DNA of 64,000 nt from JAAYUJ01 sp963698165 (GTDB lineage Bacteria > Desulfobacterota > Syntrophobacteria > Syntrophobacterales > Syntrophobacteraceae): NCBI GenBank assembly GCA_963698165.1, contig CAVOPT010000006.1:248001-312000 (forward strand). Direction: 5' to 3'. The translations under genes and the position numbers were made by a program. Under the pieces are notes generated by a model that was given only the letters and a program-made list of their open reading frames with translations, was not told the DNA's origin and did not search any database. This document shows positions 25,993-34,586 of this stretch, in pieces (position 1 is the stretch's first letter; each line of letters starts with the position of its first letter).

Positions 25993-26139
25993 TGATAAGC
26001 ATTAGAGATCGAAACAATAAAGGGAAAGTGAAAAGTGTTGCTGAAGAGCATACACAGCCCAAGACTGAACCAAGTTCAAGAGAGCTGAGAAGGAAATCTA
26101 TGGTTAAGAAGGTCAAAAGGCTAAAGATTAAGAGATAGG
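25993..26139 (+). CDS. Tiny lysine/arginine-rich protein (putative)
   Basis: A 48-codon ORF from a GTG, below the size cut-off of most ORF scans. It begins MISIRDRNNKGKVKS and ends MVKKVKRLKIKR. The strongly basic C-terminus is reminiscent of small ribosomal or RNA-binding peptides. GGAG lies about 10 bases upstream. Evidence is limited to composition, spacing and location between darP and a second RRM gene. Confidence 0.4.
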
Positions 26140-26206
26140 CGTTCTGAAGAGATTTGTTGTTCATCGTAAAGACAGGCGCTGTTTTCAATGGAAAAGAAGG
26201 ATTGTT

Positions 26207-26680
26207 ATGAACATCTTTGTAGGGAATCTGTCGTTCAAGACCACCGAGCAGGAATTGCAGGGAGAATTTGAGGCATTTGGGCAAGTTGCTTCGGTCAAAA
26301 TCATCACAGATCACAACACTCTCAAATCTCGTGGGTTTGCCTTTGTCGAAATGCAAGACCCTGATCAAGCATTGGCTGCAATTGCAGGGATCAACGGCAA
26401 AGAGCTTGCCGGTCAGATTCTCAAGGTCAATGAAGCAAAGCCCAGAGAAGCTCGGGAGGGTCAGAGCCGTGAGCGCACTGGGGGCGGCTACGGCTCAGGT
26501 GGTCGATCATCAGGCTCGGGGGGCTTCGGCAACAAAGATCGAGCTGGCAGTGGCTACGATAACGCAGATGGAAGTGGCAGCATATACGACACCAAAGGTG
26601 GAGCCGGGAACAGAGGTCGAGGTGGCCGGGGCTCTGGCTCAGGCGGCCGATCAGGTGGGGGCAGGCGTTCCCCCCGCTAA
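26207..26680 (+). CDS. Glycine-rich RRM RNA-binding protein
   Basis: A 157-residue protein with one N-terminal RRM (RNP2 NIFVGNLSF, RNP1 RGFAFVEM) and a long Gly/Ser/Arg-rich tail from about residue 85. This tail, with GGGYGSGGRSSGSGG-like repeats, resembles cyanobacterial Rbp and plant GRP cold-inducible proteins and could mediate phase separation or self-association. ATG 26207 follows AAGGA about 10 bp upstream. Confidence 0.92.
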   Translation: MNIFVGNLSFKTTEQELQGEFEAFGQVASVKIITDHNTLKSRGFAFVEMQDPDQALAAIAGINGKELAGQILKVNEAKPREAREGQSRERTGGGYGSGGRSSGSGGFGNKDRAGSGYDNADGSGSIYDTKGGAGNRGRGGRGSGSGGRSGGGRRSPR

Positions 26681-27213
26681 CGTCTATGTGAATGACTGAT
26701 TGCTCTATCTCTCCCATGTGCGTGTCCCCAATGCCCCCTGCAGCATTTTCCATATGCAGATGCTTCTGCGTTGAGCTCTGCCCTCATCCCATTTGACGAT
26801 GTATCACCCTGAGAGCCCAGCGATTCTCCATTGTGAAAGCTGCTCAACAATCACTACGAAGGGTTGATGGCTGGCTGTGATGGGCATTGTGAGAGACAGC
26901 ATGGGTTTCTTCAACCGGTGGTGGATGGAGTCATGGAGGAGTATCTCAAGTGTGGTGACTCGCATGAAGGCTTTGTCAGGGTGCGCCGCCCCAACCCCGT
27001 GTGCAGGCATGAGTATCTTTTGGCGTTCAGTTGCCGTGGAGCTGGTTTTTTCTGAGTTGCCATCCCCCCCTACAGCCCGATATGACCGGGAAGGACAGGA
27101 AGCATTCATTGATGGGCTTCACCCGGATCCGCCGATATCACCTGACATCTCCCAGCGGGGGTTGACACTTCCATATGATGATTCATTCGACACCACATCT
27201 AAAGACATCCAAA
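26681..27213. other. Region containing an IS91-family remnant
   Basis: About 530 bp without intact genes. A recognisable fragment of an IS91-type transposase lies in the middle (see separate entry); the rest has no feature that I recognise. Confidence 0.45.
26880..27055 (+). pseudogene. IS91-family transposase N-terminal fragment
   Basis: The plus-strand frame reads QPVVDGVMEEYLKCGDSHEG, then FVRVRRPNPVCRHEYLLAFS, then CRGAGFF and a stop. The pattern HEGF.RV.C..C..EYLLAFSCRGR is the zinc-binding N-terminus of IS91-family transposases. Here a cysteine position is already changed and the zinc finger is cut off. No catalytic domain is nearby, so this is a dead remnant. Confidence 0.65.
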
Positions 27214-27771
27214 ATGAAAAACCTCTACCTATTGAGCTTGCTTATCGTCCCGTTCATCAGCGGCTGCGTCGGTATAGGCCATGGCCCGGGTCAAAGGAAT
27301 CCGGATGTGGCGGAGGGAAGGATTCACAGCATGAGCAGGGAAGTCATACCCAAACTGGTCGGTTCCTGGAAACTCGTATCCTTCCACATTAGGGACCCAG
27401 GCGGGCAGACGGCTTACCCCTTCGGAAAGGATGCCCGGGGAAGGCTCATCTATGAACCGGACGGGCGGATGGCCGTACAACTCATGAACCCCACCCGTCC
27501 CGGATTTACGTCGGATGACCCCATTGTCACGTCGGAGGCTGAAGTACGGGCGGCGTTCGGCGGATATACCGCCTACTACGGCACCTATTCAGTCAATACT
27601 GACGAACAGACCATCGTGCACCACATCGAGGCCGCCCTCCTCCCCAACTGGGTGGGGACGGATCAGCGGCGCCATTTCGAATTCGATGGGTCGTATCTGA
27701 CCTTGCGGGGCCCCCTGCTCCTCGGCGGAGTCCAGGGGTTTGTCAGCCTGGTATGGGAACGCTTGCCCTGA
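27214..27771 (+). CDS. Lipocalin-like domain lipoprotein
   Basis: A 185-residue predicted lipoprotein. The signal peptide MKNLYLLSLLIVPFISGC ends in a lipobox. The body matches the lipocalin-like fold of PF13924: LVGSWKLVSFHIRDPGG, then GRLIYEPDGRMAVQLMNPTR, the TAYYGTYSVN strand and a final RGPLLLGGVQGFVSLVWERL. The family is often in envelope or accessory loci, and its ligand is unknown. ATG 27214 is chosen for the signal peptide. Confidence 0.78.
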   Translation: MKNLYLLSLLIVPFISGCVGIGHGPGQRNPDVAEGRIHSMSREVIPKLVGSWKLVSFHIRDPGGQTAYPFGKDARGRLIYEPDGRMAVQLMNPTRPGFTSDDPIVTSEAEVRAAFGGYTAYYGTYSVNTDEQTIVHHIEAALLPNWVGTDQRRHFEFDGSYLTLRGPLLLGGVQGFVSLVWERLP

Positions 27772-27825
27772 GGTGCAAGCGGAAATACACACACACTGCA
27801 TTCGAAAGTGAGAGGAGAGGCTGGA

Positions 27826-28371
27826 ATGCAAAGGAGAGTCCTGGCGGTTGCGGTCATGCTCCTGGTGTCTGTTGTCCTGACAAATGGGGGAACCGGTGCC
27901 TCGTATGCTGCGGGAAAGAAAGAGACCTCGGAAACGAAACCGGTGCAGGACAAGGAGCGGAAGAAGGGCTTCGATGCCCACGAAACCTACGTTCGTTACC
28001 ACTTCAAGGACTCGGATATGGATTTCACATTCGGGTCAATGGTTCTCGGCGCAACGGTGAACCACGGCTGCGAGATCGGCGGGGCCTTCCGTACCGCCGC
28101 CGGCATCAAGGACGGCGATGCCGCAAGCTGGCAGGAGGAGTGGGCCAATGAAGGAGTCCGCCTTGACCCGGCAAAAGTCGCCGTCCCCGCCCTCGTCATC
28201 GTCGGTGAGGGAGAGTACAAAAGCGAGGAGGTCAAACGGCAGCAAAAGATCTGCATGGACAACCTGCCCAACCCCAGGAAGAAACTCGTGGTCACGCCAG
28301 CGATCGAAGGGGCTGCCAATCACTGCGTCATGGAGAACCGAAGTCTGGTGAGCCAGGTGCTCTTCGACTGA
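27826..28371 (+). pseudogene. Alpha/beta hydrolase-family secreted protein with central deletion
   Basis: A 181-residue ORF with an N-terminal signal peptide (MQRRVLAVAVMLLVSVVLTN). After a linker, residues 55-100 read FTFGSMVLGATVNHGCEIGG, a phrase that normally opens a large alpha/beta hydrolase. Residues from about 125 jump to VPALVIVGEGEYKSEEVKRQ and a C-terminal histidine in GAANHCVMENRSLVSQVLFD. The nucleophile elbow (G-x-S-x-G) and lid region between them are missing in frame. It is probably an internally deleted, inactive gene, though a short secreted variant is possible. Confidence 0.55.
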
Positions 28372-28394
28372 CTGGATGAGGGGATATTCAGGCC

Positions 28395-29021
28395 ATGAAA
28401 CTGGCAGATGCGCGGTTAAATACAGATTTCAGCAAGGCTTTTGCACGGCGGAACAAACTTTTTGAACAACAGTTTCTCCAGTGGGCATTTTATCCGGGCA
28501 TGCTGTTCAGCAGTCGGGAGAAATGGTGGGGCGATATGGGGCGGCGGCAAACGCCGCATGAAGGGCTGGATATCGGGTTTTTTCTGGACCTTTTGCGCAA
28601 ACCTGTTCACATTCCAAATCGCGCACTAGTTCCTGTCATGTTTCAGGGTGAGGTCCTGGCTTTCGGTGAAGATGATTTTTTTGGACATACCCTTTATGTC
28701 AAACATCCTGCAATGCAGGACCACGGAAAAGTTCTGTGCACCATTTATGGCCATGTCACGCCACATCCCGATCTTTGTCCCGGGAAAACAGTACAGACAG
28801 GGGAAACCATCGCATCGGTTTCGGATTTCGGCACGCCAAAGTCGGGCATCACAGCGCATCTCCACCTGTCAGTGGCGTGGATGGTTGAATCGTCCACCAA
28901 GGGAACATTGACCTGGAAAATGATCAACAATTCCAGGAAGGTTCAGCTAATTGATCCGATGGTTTTTTTTACAGATTCCTATTCTGTGATTGACAGCATT
29001 GCCCTGCAAAATTTTCCGTAA
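28395..29021 (+). CDS. M23/LytM-family peptidase-like protein
   Basis: A 208-residue protein with a peptidase-M23-like fold. The first zinc-binding segment is PHEGLDIGFF near residue 54 and the second is the paired HLHLSV near 155. A GHTLYVKHP strand and YGHVTPHPDLCPGKTVQTGE segment lie between them, as in LytM domains. No signal peptide is seen, which is unusual for a cell-wall endopeptidase. It may act on a different substrate or be missing its N-terminus. Confidence 0.7.
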   Translation: MKLADARLNTDFSKAFARRNKLFEQQFLQWAFYPGMLFSSREKWWGDMGRRQTPHEGLDIGFFLDLLRKPVHIPNRALVPVMFQGEVLAFGEDDFFGHTLYVKHPAMQDHGKVLCTIYGHVTPHPDLCPGKTVQTGETIASVSDFGTPKSGITAHLHLSVAWMVESSTKGTLTWKMINNSRKVQLIDPMVFFTDSYSVIDSIALQNFP

Positions 29022-29246
29022 CCAAAGACCGAACCGGACGCACAGTCCAGTGCATCTCGGCATGCGCCGAACCGGACCACTTCGAGCACCTCAGCCCTCC
29101 GCAAGTAAAGGAAACAACCGGGAACGACCAGCACGAGTCCCCCAAGAATCCCGGTGGGCAGTCCCTGAAGGTATTACTGGCAACCCAGGCGCTGTACCTG
29201 CCGTCCCATTGGTTGCGTAGTGGACCCGGCATTGGTGGTTGACGGC
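29022..29246. other. Spacer between convergent genes
   Basis: A 225-bp region between convergent genes with no recognised ORF, tRNA or repeat. No clear terminator hairpin with a T-run was found. Confidence 0.4.
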
Positions 29247-30062
29247 TTATGGCTCCCGCCTTATCCTGGTGATCTCAGCATAATATTGAGGACGACGATC
29301 CTTAAACAAATCATTCCTCGCTGTCATCGATTTATCCCGAGCCTGACTGATATCAATCTGGGTGACAAATAGCTCTTCGGTTTCCGGCTCTGCCCGGTAC
29401 AAGAGTTCACCTTTCGGGGTGACCACCTGGCTTTGTCCAGTGAAGGTGAGTGCGCCTCGAGGTCGATTGTCTGAGCCGGTTCGGTTGGCTGTAATCGTGA
29501 ACACCGAATTTTCAAGACTGCGTGTGAGCATGGTTTGTTGACAATATGTCAGAACAAGGTTGGATGGGTGCAGCAACAAGTCTGCCCCTTGCAGGGCAAG
29601 GGATCTGGCTGCTTCCGGAAAGATCCAGTCGAAGCAAATCATGATGCCAATGGATATTCCCCGGATTTCGATGGATTGGAGCGGAGTATCACCCGGATCG
29701 AAGTACTCCTTCTCAGTGTTGAACAGATGCAGCTTCCGGTAGGTGTGCCGTAATCCTTCAGGTCCAATGAGCAGCGCGCTGTTGAATATCCTGTCCCCGG
29801 CTTTTTCGGCAAATCCTGTCACCAGGTAGAAGTCATTGGCGCGGCAAAGATTGGTCAGACTGAGTATCGTCGTTGATTCTGAGGGGTCCTCAGCCAACGT
29901 GGCAACTTCGGCGCGATCCTGGAAATAGTATCCGGTGAATGGGAGTTCGGGCAAAACAACGATGTCGACCTCGGCTCCCTCCAAAGCGCTGAGCACCTTC
30001 GACAGGTTGGCGAAAACTTCGCCGAATCCGGGAGCAAACTGATAAAAACCGACTCGCAACAT
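29247..30062 (-). CDS. Carbon-nitrogen hydrolase (nitrilase superfamily)
   Basis: A 271-residue nitrilase-superfamily amidase. The catalytic triad is visible as Glu in LPELPFTGYY near residue 44, Lys in YRKLHLFNTE near 113 and Cys in MICFDWIFPE near 146. Members hydrolyse or condense small amides. The ATG at 30062 (MLRVGFYQFAP) follows GAGG and has the expected first beta-strand; the longer frame to 30260 adds a non-homologous stretch. Substrate cannot be predicted. Confidence 0.88.
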   Translation of the reverse strand: MLRVGFYQFAPGFGEVFANLSKVLSALEGAEVDIVVLPELPFTGYYFQDRAEVATLAEDPSESTTILSLTNLCRANDFYLVTGFAEKAGDRIFNSALLIGPEGLRHTYRKLHLFNTEKEYFDPGDTPLQSIEIRGISIGIMICFDWIFPEAARSLALQGADLLLHPSNLVLTYCQQTMLTRSLENSVFTITANRTGSDNRPRGALTFTGQSQVVTPKGELLYRAEPETEELFVTQIDISQARDKSMTARNDLFKDRRPQYYAEITRIRREP

Positions 30063-30247
30063 GGAAGCCTCGCTAATCAACTGCAGCAGTCCATACCCGA
30101 CCCCAAAAGCCCGACCATGGTGCTGAATGGCATACCGCGCAGCCACCCTCGAGAGGGAGGTTGGAACATCAAGGCTCGCAAAGGTCCATACCGCCAACGC
30201 CTTATGAGTCTCATCCCCCTCTTGTTGTTGGCTGCCAAAGGATAGGC

Positions 30248-31075
30248 CTAAGCCCCCCAATCCTTGTCAAGCACTATTTCCACCTTGTCTCCCGTGAGTT
30301 GATAGAGCGCCGCCCCACCTCCTTCATAATAGGTGTGAGAAACCAATATTTCCATCACCCCATCGCCGTTGGCGTCCACCAGGCCCACCACCCGGTAGAT
30401 TGAGAACGGGCTGGTATCGGCTTCAGACGAGGCCACGAAGTGGCCACCAATCAGTATATTGCTCAGCCCGTCCTTACCCATTTTTTGAAGGAAGACCATG
30501 GAATAGTCACCCTTCTGCGGGCTGTCGTAAGCTTCCGATTCATTGAAACGATTGGCACTCACGACCATCTCTTTCTCGCCATCGTTATCGAGGTCAATCT
30601 CGATGACTTGTGCGAGTTTCACTCTGGAATCGGTGACGCCCTTGCTTTTGAGGATCTCTGCCGCTGCCTCGATGTAAGTTTGCGGGCTTCCTTCAGGAAA
30701 TTGCGGCTGGCGTGGCATGGCATTCCACGATCCCCCCACTGCAACCACACCCTCCTTAGCTTTCGGAATCGGTTTGATGCGTATCAGGAATTCTGGGTCT
30801 GCCTGCCCCCACGATGCGACCTTGCGACCCTTTGCTGTTCCCAACGGGCCATTGAGGGAGTAAAGGCGATATTTCTCCTTGCCCTTCAGCCGTGGTGCCA
30901 CCTTTTCTGAAGTCAGCCATTTTCCATCTGACGAGCCACCAAGCAGCACCCAGTAGTCTTCACCATAGTATCCGAGCAGGGGAGAGACTCCCGCGGCTTG
31001 CACATTCTGGGGAACGCTCACGGCTATGATCATCGAGCCGAGAAAGATTGACAAAGGTTTCGTCATGGCGATCAC
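30248..31075 (-). CDS. Exported protein with EF-hand-like FG-GAP segments
   Basis: A 275-residue protein with an N-terminal signal peptide (MTKPLSIFLGSMIIAVSVPQNVQA). Two calcium-loop-like motifs of the FG-GAP/integrin type are visible: DLDNDGEKEMVVSANR near residue 165 and DANGDGVMEILVSH near 235. The protein resembles secreted proteins annotated only as hypothetical. GTG 31075 has AGGAG at good distance; ATG 31066 is three codons later. No enzymatic motif is evident. Confidence 0.65.
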   Translation of the reverse strand: MIAMTKPLSIFLGSMIIAVSVPQNVQAAGVSPLLGYYGEDYWVLLGGSSDGKWLTSEKVAPRLKGKEKYRLYSLNGPLGTAKGRKVASWGQADPEFLIRIKPIPKAKEGVVAVGGSWNAMPRQPQFPEGSPQTYIEAAAEILKSKGVTDSRVKLAQVIEIDLDNDGEKEMVVSANRFNESEAYDSPQKGDYSMVFLQKMGKDGLSNILIGGHFVASSEADTSPFSIYRVVGLVDANGDGVMEILVSHTYYEGGGAALYQLTGDKVEIVLDKDWGA

Positions 31076-31298
31076 TGTTTCAGGCTCCTTTCATCAGGAG
31101 AAGTTGCTGGGTCGCCCACTGGGCATTCACGGAGCAATTGCGCAAGATAACCCGTCTCCGTTGCCCGGCATACACATCGCGAGAACCAACGGGCGGCCTG
31201 GGCACCTTGAATGAATAGCCTTGCTTGTTTAGGCTGACCATTTCTTCGAAAGTGGCTCAGGATTTTGCGGTGACGGCTTCCATCGCTTCGCCGGCGAT
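31076..31298. other. Gene-free spacer
   Basis: A short region of 223 bp upstream of the exported protein gene. It likely contains that gene's promoter, but no boxes are assigned. Confidence 0.4.
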
Positions 31299-31538
31299 CT
31301 ACTTTATCCCCAGAATCCAGCCCTCGATCTGGGCTATCCTGCGCTCTTCCGGTGCCAGGGAGGGTTCGAGGAACCCTGCAAGACTACCGTCCAAATCGGC
31401 GCGGCGCATCCAGTCTGCGGCAGAATATGCGTCGTGCTGGTCAGGGTTGCGACCCTCTCGTGCAAAAATTCGACTCCAAAGCGACGGATAGACCTCAACG
31501 ACCGCTGAGCGCCCGGCCTGGATGCCCGAGTCGCTCAT
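31299..31538 (-). pseudogene. C-terminal fragment of a DUF429-like protein (putative)
   Basis: A 79-residue minus-strand frame containing VVEVYPSLWSR, DQHDAYSAADWMRRADLDG and ERRIAQIEGWILG. The EVYPSL...DQHDA...EGWILG pattern resembles the C-terminal end of RNase-H-fold DUF429-type proteins. The first two-thirds are missing, and no matching frame lies upstream. AAGGTG precedes the ATG at 31538, so a short expressed product cannot be excluded. Confidence 0.4.
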
Positions 31539-31635
31539 GATTCACCTTCTTCCCGAGGGAAAGAACCCTGCCAGGGCTTCTTGAATGATGGGTCGGCTTC
31601 TGCAGGAGAATCTCTGCAGACAGGTTCTCTCGGCA

Positions 31636-31917
31636 TCAAAGAGGCGAGAACGCGTACTCTTTCTCGTCTACCTGAAAAACAACTTTCTCCTCTGAATTCT
31701 CCTTCAAGCTTCCAACTATAATTCTCCGGCATCCCGAGTCATGAAAAATGACCTGATAGCTTCCCATATCGCCTGAACCTTGGGATGGGCTGTCTTTTTC
31801 CTCGGAGCGCAACGGCACAATGCTCAATTTTTGACACCTTTCCCGTGATTCCGAGGATGGAGAGCGGACAGTCACCTGGTAGTTCCCGAAAAACCTGATG
31901 GGCATCTTTATTTTCAT
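31636..31917 (-). CDS. Small hypothetical protein
   Basis: A 93-residue basic, serine-rich protein with no family recognised. It begins MKIKMPIRFFGNYQVTVRSP and ends VVFQVDEKEYAFSPL. It lies 12 bp downstream of the pilin gene on the same strand and may be cotranscribed, which is its main support. Confidence 0.5.
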   Translation of the reverse strand: MKIKMPIRFFGNYQVTVRSPSSESRERCQKLSIVPLRSEEKDSPSQGSGDMGSYQVIFHDSGCRRIIVGSLKENSEEKVVFQVDEKEYAFSPL

Positions 31918-31929
31918 AGGTGTAACGTG

Positions 31930-32118
31930 CTACAAAGCCGCCGCCTGCTGTGCTGCGTCAAGTTCGTTTCCTATGAAATGAAAAATATTCCAGATGGAAT
32001 TGGTGTAAATCCCGAGGATTGTGACCAGCGCACCGGTGATCACGGCGAGCAAAATAGCATACTCGGCCATGCTCGCCCCGTCATCGTCCTTGAGGAACCT
32101 TTTGATCATTTCCAACAT
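31930..32118 (-). CDS. flp: Orphan Flp/Fap-type pilin
   Basis: A 62-residue type IVb pilin precursor. The N-terminal leader MLEMIKRFLKDDDG ends at the processing site before ASMAEYAILLAVITGALVTI, the hydrophobic pilin helix with the usual Glu five residues in. Normally the gene sits in a tad locus, but no Tad ATPase, secretin or prepilin peptidase occurs in the window. It would therefore need a locus elsewhere or be a leftover. Confidence 0.8.
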   Translation of the reverse strand: MLEMIKRFLKDDDGASMAEYAILLAVITGALVTILGIYTNSIWNIFHFIGNELDAAQQAAAL

Positions 32119-32680
32119 GGAAGTATTCCCAGTCTGGTGTGGCAAATAATCTTTGACTCCATCTGACCATGCTCCATTTGAGCAGTCCTTTCACTGCACA
32201 GCTCAACGATTCGAACTGCTCACAGGCCGAACAGCCTTCGAAAACGCCAATGATTCAGAGTCTAACCCGACTGTTTCTGAGTGGGAGGATAGTGCCAAGC
32301 CTCATGATGGGACTGCTCAGCACGTAGAGATGCATTGCGCGACGGATTAGCAATAAGGGAAAGTTGAAACGGACCATCCTTGGCAAGGCGCGTGAAAGTG
32401 ACAATCATGTCATTTTAGCATGGGATGTATCCGTGCAATGGCTTGCAAAAACGATTTACAGCAGACTATGTCATTATGGATGGGTCCATTTTGGTGCGGG
32501 GCTTTGCCTTCGAAAAATGCCTTGACCAAAGAGCGACAACGAAGAGCGCTTTATCCAGTAGTATCTCGAGCAGTCGAACGAGATCGCCTTCCCGCTGAAA
32601 GCCTCCTCGACCCACATGCCCTTGCCGGGTTCCATAAACAAACCATCCTCGGCAGTATCGACGTGCCATGCTCTTAGAAA
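32119..32680. other. Gene-free region upstream of pilin and beside IS remnant
   Basis: About 560 bp of short broken frames on both strands without a recognisable family. It borders the IS5-like remnant on the right, so part may be decayed insertion sequence. Confidence 0.4.
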
Positions 32681-32895
32681 CTATCTCAAAACCCCTTGAG
32701 GACACGAAGCCTGCGAAACCATAGAGTACAGGCCAATTGAATCAAGCCAAGGTAGTTTTCCCTGTTTTTGTCGTAACGAACGAGGATAGCCCGGCATTTT
32801 GAAAGCCAAGCCAGGGTACGTTCGACCACCCAACGGCGGGCGGGATTGGTCTTGTTGTTTGCTTCATCAAGTTTCTCTTCGCCGATACGGCGGAT

Positions 32896-33798
32896 GTGGG
32901 TATTTTCTACGAGGAGTTTACCAAGGCCATGATGCAGCGTGCGCGCAGGGAATACGCCAATACCGAATTGGCCATCGATGTCGACAACGCCGTCTACGCA
33001 TTGGATGCCTCGATCATTGACTTGACCCTATCCCTATTTCCTTGGGCGAAATTCCGCAAAACGAAGGGAGCCATCAAACTGCACGCCATGGTGGATCTGC
33101 GGGGTAATATCCCCGCATTTCTGACCATCACGGATGGAAAGGTCCACGATGTCAAAGCGGCACCTCAAGTACCCATCGAACCTGACGGGATCTACGTGGT
33201 CGATCGAGGTTACGTGGACTTCGCATGGCTTTGGTCCATCCAACAAGCACAAGCCTTTTTCGTCACGAGATTGAAGACATCCATAAAATGGACTCGGGTC
33301 ATCTCCCACCCAGTCGACAAATCTCTCGGACTCCGTTGTGATCAGGAGATTCTGCTCTCCACCAAACGATTGCAGCAACTCTATCCAATCCGGCTGCGAC
33401 GGATCTGCTTCCGTGACGAAACCCAGGAACGAACTCTTGTGTTCCTGACCAACAATTTCGCACTGCCGGCCGAGATCGTCGCTGCACTATACAAAGCCCG
33501 CTGGGAAATCGAACTATTCTTCAAATGGATCAAGCAAAACCTCCGAGTGAAAGCATTCTATGGCACTTCGCCCAACGCAGTGAAAACCCAAATCTGGATC
33601 GCCATGACCGTGTACCTCATGCTCGCCATCTTGAAAGAGCGGTATCACTTGGACCCAAGTCTGTCCCAATTGTTACACTTTTTGGAGGTCAACCTTTTTG
33701 AGCAGAAGCCGCTGATTTCGATATTTCAAGCCAATGCTCGGGGGGCTCGCCCCAAGGAGGAGACGCCATATAAGCAGCTGAGATTGTTCGATGTTTAA
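32896..33798 (+). mobile_element. IS4-family transposase, N-terminally truncated
   Basis: A 300-residue ORF of an IS4-type DDE transposase inserted within an IS5-like gene. The catalytic aspartates are visible in VYALDASIIDL near residue 32 and VDRGYVDFAWL near 110. The YKARWEIELFFKWIK (Y-R-E-K) motif is near 213, so the DDE core is complete. Full-length relatives carry about 100 additional N-terminal residues (DUF4372-type), which are missing. The GTG at 32896 lies in host IS5 sequence, so expression is doubtful. Confidence 0.8.
32897..32900. repeat. Possible target-site duplication, left copy (TGGG)
   Basis: TGGG occurs at 32897-32900 and again at 33915-33918, exactly where the two IS5 halves rejoin. 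The IS5 codons for NYTAH can be restored by removing 32901-33914 plus one TGGG copy. Four bases are short for IS4 relatives, so this may be microhomology. Confidence 0.4.
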
Positions 33799-33914
33799 AT
33801 GTCATGCCTTGATCGCCAGACTGCGGAAATGATCAAAAAAGGGGCCATATTTCTATGCCATAGTTACACATTGGAGCCACACTGTTTTGGTAACATAGCG
33901 AATTTACTTAAAAT

Positions 33915-33918
33915 TGGG
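33915..33918. repeat. Possible target-site duplication, right copy (TGGG)
   Basis: This is the partner of the TGGG at 32897-32900. It marks the right junction of the inserted IS4-like unit in the broken IS5-like gene. Confidence 0.4.
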
Positions 33919-34586
33919 CAGTATAATTCCTCTCCGCGGCAGCATGGTGTCCTGTGGGGTTGTCGTGGGCTTTGCCCAAACAGAGGTGTTGAGGATCTTC
34001 AGGCATTGGCTGAGGCCGTTCCAAGATAATTGCATCGAGAGTGTCAGCAAGGAGCTTGGTATCATGGACATTGGCGCCTGCAGCGACAACACTCAAAGGA
34101 ACTCCTATTTGGTCTGTCAGGATACTGATTTTTGTGCCGGCTTCCCCTCGATCGGTAGGGTTCCTGCCGATCTTGTCTCCGGCAAACCGGGCTTTTCCCA
34201 TTCGACCGTCAACGGCTTGCCATTCCCAATGAACGCCGCCAAGCTCACTGCACTGTGTCACCAGGACCGACCAGATTTTTGCCATGAGTTGGTCTTTACA
34301 CCAGCGTTGAAACCAACGATGGACTGTGCTGTCATCCCCGTATTCCTTTGGCAACCTATTCCATTGAGCGCCAGTGCGCATGGACAGATGATTGCGTTCA
34401 AAATCCTGCGGAAACAAACTCCAGGGTGCCCCGCACTCTATGGGCAACCGGCCTTATGAGAAGAGGCGCCTTCGTTGCCAAGCCTTGAGACGAATACCTT
34501 CGCAACTGACACGGATGATTCATTGGACGAAGGTATCTGCAGGATTCCTCAAATCGCCCCCTTCCCACACTACCAGGAGGTGCCAT

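Larger units (their letters stand above)
32680..34447 (-). mobile_element. IS5-family element, interrupted by an IS4-family insertion
   Basis: The minus strand holds the two halves of one IS5-family transposase. The N-terminal half reads from 34447 to about 33915 (TGAQWNRLPKEYG, VHRWFQRWCKD, AVDGRMGKARF, VHDTKLLADTLD) and ends in NYTA. The C-terminal half resumes at 32900 with HIRRIGEEKLDEANNKTN and RRWVVERTLAWLSKCRAILV, running to about 32690. Between them lies a 1-kb IS4-like unit. The first residues of the N-terminal half appear shifted by a frame, so the element was already broken. Confidence 0.75.

Noticed and set aside
26877..27392. 171-codon plus-strand frame overlapping the lipocalin-like gene
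   Set aside because: It is out of frame with the lipoprotein gene and lacks family features; only the shorter IS91 remnant within the region is supported.
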